Position numbers and translations under genes: made by a program | Assembly: GCA_964446745.1 (NCBI GenBank) | Contig: CAYURR010000190.1 | Span: forward strand, 1-5,336 | DNA: 5,336 nucleotides | Reading direction: 5' to 3' | Source of the DNA: CAYURR01 sp964446745 | GTDB lineage: Bacteria > Bacillota > Clostridia > Lachnospirales > WQUN01 | Part shown: in pieces, positions 1 through 5,336 of the stretch | Numbering within the stretch: the first letter of the stretch is position 1 | Layout: each line of letters starts with the position of its first letter | The notes under the pieces: generated by a model | Seen by the model: only the letters and a program-made list of their open reading frames with translations | What the model was told of the DNA's origin: nothing | The model's database searches: none

Positions 1-1798
1 TCCCTGTCCGTACAAATCCGCATCCCCCGCAGCCCTCTCTGCAATTCGGGGTCAGCCGTTGCTTGTGCGCCTTTTCGCACTCGTTTATAAGAAAATCCTT
101 GCTCACACCCGCATCGATGAAATCCCATGGCAGTACCTCATCATAGGATCGCTCACGCGAGGTATAAAAATCCATCGATAAGCCGGTCTCATTAAACGCC
201 TGGTGCCATATCTCCGGCTTGAAATACTCCGTCCAGCCGTCGAAACGTGCACCGGTCTTCCATGCCGCATAGATCGCAGCGGACACACGCCTGTCTCCGC
301 GCGCGATCACACCCTCGAGTACCGCGAGCATTGCATTGTGATATCTATATTTAATCTGCTTCTTTGTAATAGCATCCTTTATCATTCGCTGCTTGCGCAT
401 AAAGCTGTCGAAGCTGTCCTGCGGCATCCATTGAAACGCCGTAAACGGCTTCGGTACAAACGCCGAGGTACTGATGTTCACGGATACCTGACGTATACGC
501 TGTTCCTTCGGGCGCTTGTAGTATAGATCCACAAGCGACTCCGCGAGGCTCACGATACCATTAACGTCCTCGTCGGTTTCGGTCGGCAAACCGATCATGA
601 AGTATAGCTTCAGCTTGTCCCAGCCCGCATTATATGCCAGGCGGCAGCCCTCAAGTATCTCCTGCTCGTCTATACCCTTGTTGATAACATCACGCATACG
701 CTGTGTACCGGCCTCGGGTGCGAACGTGAGGCTACTCTTACGCACCTCCTGTATCCGCTCGAGCGCGGCCAGTGAAACCGCATCTACGCGCATCGAAGGC
801 AGGGAAATGTTGATGTTCTGCGCTGCGTGTGCATCGGTCAGCCTGTCCGTGAGCTCCGTAAAGCCCGTATAGTCGCTCGTACTCAGAGACACCAGAGAGA
901 TCTCCTCACAGCCGCTGTTTGAAAGCAAGGCCTCGGCCTGTCCGGTCAGGTTGTCTACCGAGCGCTCCCTGTATGGTCTGTATACATATCCGGCTTGGCA
1001 GAAACGGCAACCTCTTATGCATCCCCTGAATATCTCGAGTGTCACGCGATCGTGCACGGTCTCGAGTAACGGGATCAGCTGATTGGTTGGAAAGGCCTCG
1101 TTGTTCAGATCATCCGCAAATACCTTTCTGATTGTAGACGGTGCTGCGGAATGCTTCGGCGTAAAGTTATGTATCTCGCCGTTTGCCTTGTAGCTGACAT
1201 CATAGAGCGCAGGTACATAGATACCGCGCATATTTGCAATACTTATTAGAAACTCTCTACGCGAACCACCCGAAGCCTTGTGCTGTTTATATGCATCCAA
1301 TATATCCAAAAGCCCGGCCTCGGCCTCTCCGATAAAGAAGAAGTCAAAGAAATCCGCAAGAGGCTCCGGGTTATATACACAGGGGCCACCCCCGCACACG
1401 ATCGGGTCGTCCTCGCTGCGTTCTGCTGCCCATATGGGTATACCGCTCAGATCCAATACGTTCACGATATTGGTGCAGCTCATTTCATATTGCAGGGTTA
1501 TTCCGAAAAAATCAAAATCCTTGACCGCATCCCCGGTCTCCAACGCATACAGCGGGATATTTTCGCTACGCATGACCGCTTCCATATCTACCCATGGCGC
1601 GAATACACGCTCGCAATATACATCCTCGCGCTTGTTCAGCATATGATAGATGATCTGCATACCCAGGTGGCTCATGCCTACCTCGTATACATCCGGATAG
1701 CAAAACGCAAAGCGAACCGCAACATCGTGCGGATCCTTCACTACCATATTTATTTCATTACCAATATATCGCGCAGGCTTTTCAACCCGCAGTAACAT
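1..1798 (-). CDS. B12-binding-domain radical SAM protein (TIGR03960-like), C-terminal end cut by window edge
   Basis: The frame is open for 599 codons from ATG 1798 to the left edge with no stop, so the extreme C-terminus lies outside. What I see: an N-terminal region (about residues 20-200) that resembles the cobalamin-binding-like domain of this family, with CGGGPC at 135-140 and GEAE at 157-160. The radical SAM signature CxxxCxxC follows at Cys260, Cys264 and Cys267, which would hold the 4Fe-4S cluster that cleaves S-adenosylmethionine. Downstream are FAPEAGT (359-365) and FMIGLPTE (400-407), typical radical SAM barrel strands. A second Cys cluster (586, 590, 593) sits near the end. Family members are usually a little over 600 residues, so little is missing. 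The start VEKPARYIGNE fits the family N-terminus. GTG 1816 is an alternative in-frame start, since neither start has a strong ribosome binding site. The substrate is unknown; relatives often sit next to a DUF2344 gene and the rng-rplU-rpmA region, which would be beyond the left edge. It probably shares a transcript with argS and the acidic gene. Confidence 0.93.
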   Translation of the reverse strand, partial: MLLRVEKPARYIGNEINMVVKDPHDVAVRFAFCYPDVYEVGMSHLGMQIIYHMLNKREDVYCERVFAPWVDMEAVMRSENIPLYALETGDAVKDFDFFGITLQYEMSCTNIVNVLDLSGIPIWAAERSEDDPIVCGGGPCVYNPEPLADFFDFFFIGEAEAGLLDILDAYKQHKASGGSRREFLISIANMRGIYVPALYDVSYKANGEIHNFTPKHSAAPSTIRKVFADDLNNEAFPTNQLIPLLETVHDRVTLEIFRGCIRGCRFCQAGYVYRPYRERSVDNLTGQAEALLSNSGCEEISLVSLSTSDYTGFTELTDRLTDAHAAQNINISLPSMRVDAVSLAALERIQEVRKSSLTFAPEAGTQRMRDVINKGIDEQEILEGCRLAYNAGWDKLKLYFMIGLPTETDEDVNGIVSLAESLVDLYYKRPKEQRIRQVSVNISTSAFVPKPFTAFQWMPQDSFDSFMRKQRMIKDAITKKQIKYRYHNAMLAVLEGVIARGDRRVSAAIYAAWKTGARFDGWTEYFKPEIWHQAFNETGLSMDFYTSRERSYDEVLPWDFIDAGVSKDFLINECEKAHKQRLTPNCREGCGGCGFVRTG

Positions 1799-1862
1799 CT
1801 CATCAGTCGGTCTCACTCAATCACTCATTCAATTTATTCTTTGTGATCAGAATCAGAAATGC

Positions 1863-2198
1863 TTACACCTCTAAAGGCTCGCCGTCTTCATCATCCCAAT
1901 CGTCGTCTTCATCCCAGTCCTCGTCATCTTCGTCGTCCCAGTCATCATCGTCGTCTTCGTCGTCCCAGTCCTCGTCGTCGTCATCCCAGTCTTCATCGTC
2001 GTCTTCGTCGTCCCAGTCTTCATCGTCATCTTCATCGTCCCAGTCCTCGTCGTCGTCATCCCAGTCTTCATCATCGTCATCGTCGTCCCAGTCTTCGTCG
2101 TCCATATCTTCATCATCATCCCAGTCCTCGTCCAAATCTGCTAAAACTGTGATGTTATATTCATTTCCGTCCACCTCTGGATACACAATACTCCTCAT
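1863..2198 (-). CDS. Small hyperacidic Asp/Glu/Trp-repeat protein, unknown function
   Basis: A 111-residue protein ending in TAA. Residues 1-22 are ordinary (an EVDGNEY stretch at 8-14, then a short hydrophobic run to Leu22). Residues 21-105 are almost only Asp and Glu, broken by Trp at 26, 37, 46, 53, 62, 71, 78, 87, 95 and 101, with Met32 in one expected Trp place. By my count 59 Asp and 19 Glu make 78 of 111 residues acidic; the only basic residue is Arg2 and there is no Lys. Nearly every Trp sits in a (E/D)DWD(D/E) context. It has no Cys, no signal peptide and no membrane segment, so it is probably cytoplasmic and disordered. The ribosome binding site AAAGGAGG lies 6 nt before ATG 2198, the best in the window. 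DNA repeats differ mostly by GAT/GAC or Asp/Glu changes and by whole codons, which supports translation in this frame. It lies 57 nt after argS and 64 nt before the radical SAM gene. The composition recalls the acidic tail of the RNA polymerase delta subunit (RpoE) without its folded domain, and the N-terminus faintly resembles DUF1292 proteins. I assign no function. Confidence 0.87.
   Translation of the reverse strand: MRSIVYPEVDGNEYNITVLADLDEDWDDDEDMDDEDWDDDDDDEDWDDDDEDWDDEDDDEDWDDEDDDEDWDDDDEDWDDEDDDDDWDDEDDEDWDEDDDWDDEDGEPLEV
1917..2063 (-). repeat. Tandem 75-nt higher-order repeat inside the acidic gene
   Basis: Within the acidic coding sequence, a block of 25 codons (Trp spacing 7+9+9) from Trp46 (2063-1989) is followed directly by a second copy from Trp71 (1988-1917). 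The second copy is one codon shorter (Trp spacing 7+9+8). The first 27 nt of both copies are identical. The remaining differences are a few third-position changes (GAT/GAC), Asp/Glu swaps and one codon lost, so the frame is always kept. Smaller GAY/GAR/TGG units make up the rest of the tract from about 2130 to 1884. This looks like growth by duplication or slippage of a coding repeat. The intervals are coding and not regular spacers, so it is not a CRISPR array. Confidence 0.8.
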
Positions 2199-2204
2199 AC
2201 TCTG

Positions 2205-2212
2205 CCTCCTTT
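2205..2212 (-). promoter_or_regulatory. Strong ribosome binding site of the acidic gene
   Basis: Read on the minus strand, AAAGGAGG ends 6 nt before ATG 2198. This is an almost full match to the anti-Shine-Dalgarno sequence, at good spacing. It fixes the start of the acidic protein and is the main evidence that the low-complexity frame is translated on this strand. It sits in the 57-nt gap after the argS stop. Confidence 0.85.
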
Positions 2213-2256
2213 GTAAAATTCATTTCGCCTATATACGTGGTAATGTTTAACGCTTT

Positions 2257-3942
2257 CTACATCACATCCACAGGTTCGATCCCCAATACCTCCAGATGCT
2301 TCAACAGTACCGCCCGTGTGATACGGCATAGGTTTAACCATGAGTCGCGCTTCTCTTCCGATGTCTCGGTCAAGATATGGCAGTCGTGATAGAACTTTGA
2401 AAACGCAGTAGCTATCTGATATGCACTCTCGCAGACATCATTAGGGGTTTTGTCTGTAAACGCTTGTTTGTAGCATTCTGGGGACAGTAATATTTTAAGC
2501 ATCAATTCTCTCTCGCTATCCGAATACACACCAGAAAGATCTGTCACCGCACAGCCGTCCACGTTCTCCTGAACCTTTTTCAATATGGAGTTGATACGTG
2601 TGACACAGTACAGCAAATAAACACCTGTCTTGCCTTCGGATGACAAGAATTTATCCGTATCAAAGATATAGTCCTTTTGACGGTGGTTTATAAGATCACC
2701 GAATTTAATCGCAGCCATCGCAAGCTTTTCACCGGCCTTTTCAGCAACCAAATCCAAAAACTCTGATAACTGCATCACCCCACCATCGCGTGTCTTATAC
2801 GGCTTGCCGTCGCTTCCGTTTACCGTGCCGTTTATTACATGCATGAGCTCTGTCTCGCGCGGTATGATGCCGGCCTTTTTCGCACAACGGAACACCTGTG
2901 TAAAATGCATACTCTGCCTGTTATCAACGACATACCAGACGCGCGTGGGTGCGAAATCCCTTTGGCGCTGTATCAGCGTCGCGAGATCCGTCGTCGCATA
3001 TATATTGGAGCCATCTGATTTCTTTATTATCACAGGCGGTATCTCGGCCTTGTCTGTCTCTTCTGAGACATCCACAACCAAGGCTCCCTCGCTGCGATAC
3101 ATCAGGTTTTGTTCGTTCAATATCTGTAGCAGCTCCTCAATATATGGCTCCGAATTGCTCTCGCCGTACCATAGATCGAAATGCACATCGAGCCTGTCGT
3201 ATACCTTTTTCATGTCCGCAACCGATACATCTACGATACGCTTCCCCAATTTTCTATATTCTTCATGACCCTTTTGCAACTGCACGGTGATCTCCTTGGC
3301 CTTTTTCTTGAACTCGGGATCCTCCTTGGACTTACTGCTTGCAAACGGGTAAATCTCGCTTAGCGCATCAGCGGTTAATGCTTCAGCGGTTTGCTCCCCG
3401 CAAATGCCTCGCTCCTCCATCTCGGCTATCACCAGACCCATCTGTAGGCCCCAGTCGCCCAAATGCACATCACCGATGACCCTGCATCCCATGGCCTTTG
3501 CCAATCTCTTAAGTGTCTCACCGATAACAGCTGTACGCATGTGCCCCACATGCAATGGTTTAGCGACATTGGCGTTGCCATAGTCGATCACGATCGTCTC
3601 TGATTGTCCGATCTGTGGTATACCCAGATGCTTGTCGCTATTTATCTGAGTGACCAATGACGAGAGATACGTATCCGATAAAACAATATTAATAAACCCA
3701 GGCTTAAATGCCTCCGCTGTAAATGTACCGCCGCTGTTATTATTCAGCGTCTCGGCTACCTCGGTCGCTATAGCAAGCGGCGCCTTTTTATGTAGCTTTG
3801 CACCCGCGAACGCGCCGTTGCATTGAAACTGGCAGAGATCCCACCTGTCCGACACGGTCACAACACCGAGCTCCGGACCATATCCGCAGGCTTCAAACGC
3901 CTTACCGACTTGTTCTGACAGTGCTTCGATAATAGTTTTCAT
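2257..3942 (-). CDS. argS: Arginyl-tRNA synthetase
   Basis: A class I aminoacyl-tRNA synthetase that charges tRNA-Arg with arginine using ATP, in the cytoplasm. From ATG 3942 it is 561 residues, close to the 577 of E. coli ArgRS. An N-terminal tRNA-binding (Add-1) domain spans about 1-95. The HIGH motif is HVGH at 131-134, preceded by NANVAKPL, followed by GDVHLGDWGLQMGL (157-170). The usual KMSK loop is absent: the equivalent stretch is KPYKTRDGG at 380-388, as in E. coli-type ArgRS (KPFKTRAGG). The C-terminal helical DALR anticodon-binding domain covers about 440-561. I chose ATG 3942 over the in-frame ATG 3984 because the longer form adds 14 residues not typical of the family, has no ribosome binding site, and would start upstream of the TATAAT promoter. 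It is followed by the acidic gene and the radical SAM gene in the same direction. It ends in TAG. No T-box leader is visible. Confidence 0.96.
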   Translation of the reverse strand: MKTIIEALSEQVGKAFEACGYGPELGVVTVSDRWDLCQFQCNGAFAGAKLHKKAPLAIATEVAETLNNNSGGTFTAEAFKPGFINIVLSDTYLSSLVTQINSDKHLGIPQIGQSETIVIDYGNANVAKPLHVGHMRTAVIGETLKRLAKAMGCRVIGDVHLGDWGLQMGLVIAEMEERGICGEQTAEALTADALSEIYPFASSKSKEDPEFKKKAKEITVQLQKGHEEYRKLGKRIVDVSVADMKKVYDRLDVHFDLWYGESNSEPYIEELLQILNEQNLMYRSEGALVVDVSEETDKAEIPPVIIKKSDGSNIYATTDLATLIQRQRDFAPTRVWYVVDNRQSMHFTQVFRCAKKAGIIPRETELMHVINGTVNGSDGKPYKTRDGGVMQLSEFLDLVAEKAGEKLAMAAIKFGDLINHRQKDYIFDTDKFLSSEGKTGVYLLYCVTRINSILKKVQENVDGCAVTDLSGVYSDSERELMLKILLSPECYKQAFTDKTPNDVCESAYQIATAFSKFYHDCHILTETSEEKRDSWLNLCRITRAVLLKHLEVLGIEPVDVM

Positions 3943-3956
3943 ATATTTGTATGTTT

Positions 3957-3964
3957 TCCTTCCT
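3957..3964 (-). promoter_or_regulatory. Ribosome binding site of argS
   Basis: AGGAAGGA on the minus strand ends 14 nt before ATG 3942, a longer gap than usual. No ATG, GTG or TTG occurs in frame between them, so ATG 3942 remains the best start. If transcription begins where the TATAAT box predicts, this site lies at the very 5' end of the mRNA and may be partly cut. Confidence 0.5.
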
Positions 3965-3967
3965 AAT

Positions 3968-3997
3968 ATTATAGAAATCGACATGTTTCAGCGTTAA
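3968..3997 (-). promoter_or_regulatory. Sigma-A-type promoter for argS
   Basis: A perfect -10 box TATAAT (3973-3968 on the minus strand) is preceded by TTAACG (3997-3992), which matches the -35 consensus TTGACA at four of six positions, with 18 nt between the boxes. Transcription would start near 3961, leaving a leader of only about 18 nt before ATG 3942. The promoter follows directly on the U run of the candidate terminator, so argS appears to have its own promoter separate from fmt and the peptidase. This is judged from boxes only. Confidence 0.55.
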
Positions 3998-4063
3998 AAA
4001 ACGGGCACTACATCAAGGTACGCGTTGGCCAAGGCCGCCCGTAGCTATCAAAATGCCCGCTTT
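3996..4063 (-). terminator. Candidate intrinsic terminator after the metallopeptidase gene
   Basis: On the minus strand AAAGCGGGCA (4063-4054) can pair with TGCCCGTTTT (4007-3998): six GC-rich pairs, one G-U and three A-U pairs. The 3' arm runs into six U residues (4001-3996). The enclosed 46 nt is long for a terminator loop but holds further short inverted repeats (CTAC/GTAG, TACG/CGTA, GGCC/GGCC) that could stack into a longer branched hairpin. It lies 45 nt after the peptidase stop and just before the argS promoter, so it would end the fmt-peptidase transcript. It could also attenuate read-through into argS. Confidence 0.5.
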
Positions 4064-4107
4064 GTTTCTGCTGCACAACGAAATACGGATCGGCTCAGTG
4101 ATGTGAG

Positions 4108-4815
4108 CTACCGTCTGCGTTGGGACAGCAGTATAAAACGTATAAGGTTCAGTACAGCCGTGAGCGCGGCAGCCACATAGGTCAGCGCGGCGGCGTTTAA
4201 AACCTTCTTAGCCGGCGCTATCTCATCGTCGGTTAAAAATCCCGTATCCTCAAGCATAGTAATAGCGCGGCGTGAGGCGTTGAACTCTACCGGGAGCGTC
4301 ACAAGCTGGAACATTACCACAGCCGAAAACAATACAATACCCGCCTGCAGCATTAGCATGCCGAGGCCGCCCCTGCCCGAGGACAGAAACAGTCCCAGAA
4401 AGATCAGTGGCATAGCCAGTTGAGAGCTTATGCTTACGACCGGAAAGATCGTGTTACGCAGATTTAACGGGAAATACATATTATCGTGCTGCACGGCATG
4501 ACCCGTTTCGTGTGCGGCCACGCCAATAGCGGCCAGCGACGCACTTGAATAAACGGCATCCGATAGACGCAAAACCTTGTCACGCGGATCGTAATGATCC
4601 GTCAGATTGCCCGCTGTACGTTCTATCCTCACATCATGTACACCGGCCTTGTCCAGCAGCATGCGCGCCACGTCAGCACCGGTATATCCCTTGCGGTTTG
4701 GCACAGCAGAAAATCGTCGGAACGTTGCGGAAACCTTATACTGTGCATACAGCGATAACAGTATTGCCGGTATCAACAGCAGCATAGTCCCGTCATAAAA
4801 CGGCCACATCATCAT
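4108..4815 (-). CDS. Membrane zinc metallopeptidase, YugP type (Zn_peptidase_2)
   Basis: A 235-residue integral membrane protein of the neutral zinc metallopeptidase family that includes B. subtilis YugP. The zinc-binding HEXXH motif is HETGH at 102-106, in the typical context GVAAHETGHAVQH, preceded by LTDHYDPR (71-78). Glu177 in LPVEFNASRR is the likely third metal ligand. Hydrophobic segments at about 10-25, 124-145, 152-174 and 207-231 predict four membrane spans; the last is followed by the basic tail SQRRR. Length is near the family norm. The start is ATG 4815, the first of three consecutive ATG codons, with GGGGAG (4829-4824) 8 nt upstream. The start overlaps the 3' end of fmt by 23 nt, so translation is probably coupled. 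A fmt-to-peptidase order is known from other Clostridia, where rsmB often follows; here argS follows. Its natural substrate is unknown. Confidence 0.93.
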   Translation of the reverse strand: MMMWPFYDGTMLLLIPAILLSLYAQYKVSATFRRFSAVPNRKGYTGADVARMLLDKAGVHDVRIERTAGNLTDHYDPRDKVLRLSDAVYSSASLAAIGVAAHETGHAVQHDNMYFPLNLRNTIFPVVSISSQLAMPLIFLGLFLSSGRGGLGMLMLQAGIVLFSAVVMFQLVTLPVEFNASRRAITMLEDTGFLTDDEIAPAKKVLNAAALTYVAAALTAVLNLIRFILLSQRRR

Positions 4816-5336
4816 GAATAAATCTCCCCTTTTCCATAATCGGTCTGCCCCTCATATAGTCGGGGGCACTCATTACCTTGCCACCCTGAGGCTGCAGCCT
4901 AGTCACCTTTAAGACGCTGTCGGCGGTCTTGACCCAAAAGCCGTCCTTCTCGACCGACACCACGGTGCCGGGCTCCGCGTCAATGGTTTGAGTTATATAC
5001 GCGGCATCAGGTAACTTTGTTTCGAATATTTTCAAGAAACGGTCTTCATAATGAGTATATGCCCCGGGGATCGGGCTAAATGCCCGAATAGTATCCCTTA
5101 TCTGTTTCGAAGGTTGACGCCAGTCTATCTGCGTATCTTGATTCTTTATCATATGGGCATAGGTTGCGTGTTCGTTATCCTGTGGGGTGAATTGTGCCTC
5201 GCCGAGTTCTATCATATCGAGTGCCTCCAACAGCAGATCCGCGCCGATCTGGGCAAGCCGGTCATGCAGCTGCCCGAAATCCTCATCAATTCCGATTGCC
5301 GTGTCTTTTGTTATGATAATATCCCCCGTATCGATG
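4793..5336 (-). CDS. fmt: Methionyl-tRNA formyltransferase, 3' part (N-terminal half outside window)
   Basis: The frame is open from the right edge (first full codon at 5335) to TGA at 4795-4793, giving the last 180 residues of a protein normally about 310 long. Fmt transfers a formyl group from 10-formyltetrahydrofolate to Met-tRNA of the initiator type. The fragment opens with IDTGDI, the conserved segment carrying the catalytic aspartate (Asp144 in E. coli). Then come LHDRLAQIGADLLLEALDMIE and TYAHMIKNQDTQIDW, both characteristic of Fmt, and the C-terminal tRNA-binding domain starting near IRAFSPIPGAYT. The catalytic Asn and the HxSLLP motif would lie to the right of the window. The in-frame TTG at 5230 is internal and not a start. 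The last codons overlap the ATG of the downstream zinc peptidase, whose ribosome binding site lies inside fmt. Confidence 0.95.
   Translation of the reverse strand, partial: IDTGDIIITKDTAIGIDEDFGQLHDRLAQIGADLLLEALDMIELGEAQFTPQDNEHATYAHMIKNQDTQIDWRQPSKQIRDTIRAFSPIPGAYTHYEDRFLKIFETKLPDAAYITQTIDAEPGTVVSVEKDGFWVKTADSVLKVTRLQPQGGKVMSAPDYMRGRPIMEKGRFIHDDVAVL
4824..4829 (-). promoter_or_regulatory. Ribosome binding site of the metallopeptidase, inside fmt
   Basis: GGGGAG on the minus strand lies 8 nt before the first of three tandem ATG codons (4815, 4812, 4809) and is embedded in the last codons of fmt. The position decides for ATG 4815 and implies that ribosomes finishing fmt can reinitiate on the peptidase. 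Confidence 0.7.

Noticed and set aside
1280..1795. 171-codon plus-strand open frame opposite the radical SAM gene
   Set aside because: It lies wholly antisense to a clearly recognisable protein with conserved motifs, shows no recognisable domain, and has no supported start.
1884..2130. CRISPR array or microsatellite-like noncoding repeat
   Set aside because: The units vary in length, there are no unique spacers, and the sequence keeps one coding frame with Asp, Glu and Trp codons.
1843..2250. Plus-strand serine/glutamine-rich open frame, and other frames across the repeat
   Set aside because: It is the mirror of the acidic gene: GAY/GAR repeats read backward give TCN/CAG codons. It starts at a GTG with no ribosome binding site, opposite the direction of all neighbours, while the minus-strand frame has a perfect one.
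2199..2256. Separate promoter for the acidic gene (TATATA in the argS gap)
   Set aside because: No acceptable -35 box occurs at 16-19 nt from the TATATA, so read-through from argS is the simpler reading.
2804..3363. Plus-strand open frames opposite argS
   Set aside because: They are antisense to the argS catalytic core, with no recognisable domains or ribosome binding sites.
3943..3984. Upstream argS start at ATG 3984
   Set aside because: It adds 14 residues not typical of ArgRS, has no ribosome binding site, and begins upstream of the predicted transcription start.
3943..4107. T-box riboswitch before argS
   Set aside because: The gap is only 165 nt to the start codon and lacks the AGGGTGGNACCGCG antiterminator consensus and any specifier-loop stem. 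A promoter box lies downstream of the hairpin.

Overview
All supported genes lie on the minus strand, so the window reads right to left: the 3' part of fmt, a membrane zinc metallopeptidase, argS, a small extremely acidic repeat protein, and most of a large B12-binding-domain radical SAM protein that runs off the left edge. The families and layout (fmt translationally coupled to a YugP-type peptidase, a TIGR03960-type radical SAM protein, good AGGAGG-type ribosome binding sites, many ATA isoleucine codons) suggest a Clostridia-like Firmicute of moderate GC, probably uncultured. This is inference from gene content only; no rRNA or other marker is present.

Right part (about 3996-5336): fmt (methionyl-tRNA formyltransferase, missing its N-terminal half) overlaps the start of the zinc metallopeptidase by 23 nt. 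After the peptidase comes a 123-nt gap holding a candidate hairpin-plus-U-run terminator, then a TATAAT promoter immediately before argS.

Middle and left part (1-3942): argS (arginyl-tRNA synthetase of the E. coli-like type with no KMSK signature), the 111-residue acidic protein and the radical SAM gene follow in the same direction with gaps of 57 and 64 nt, and look like one transcription unit started by the argS promoter. The fmt, argS and peptidase genes are housekeeping (translation initiation, tRNA charging, membrane proteolysis). The radical SAM family is widespread but of uncertain function.

The most unusual item is the acidic gene at 1863-2198. About 70% of its residues are Asp or Glu, and ten Trp residues are spaced 6-11 apart through the acidic tract. 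It has a near-perfect ribosome binding site, and its internal DNA repeats change almost only in ways that keep Asp/Glu and the reading frame. I do not recognise it as a named family. No mobile element, CRISPR array, tRNA or rRNA was found.
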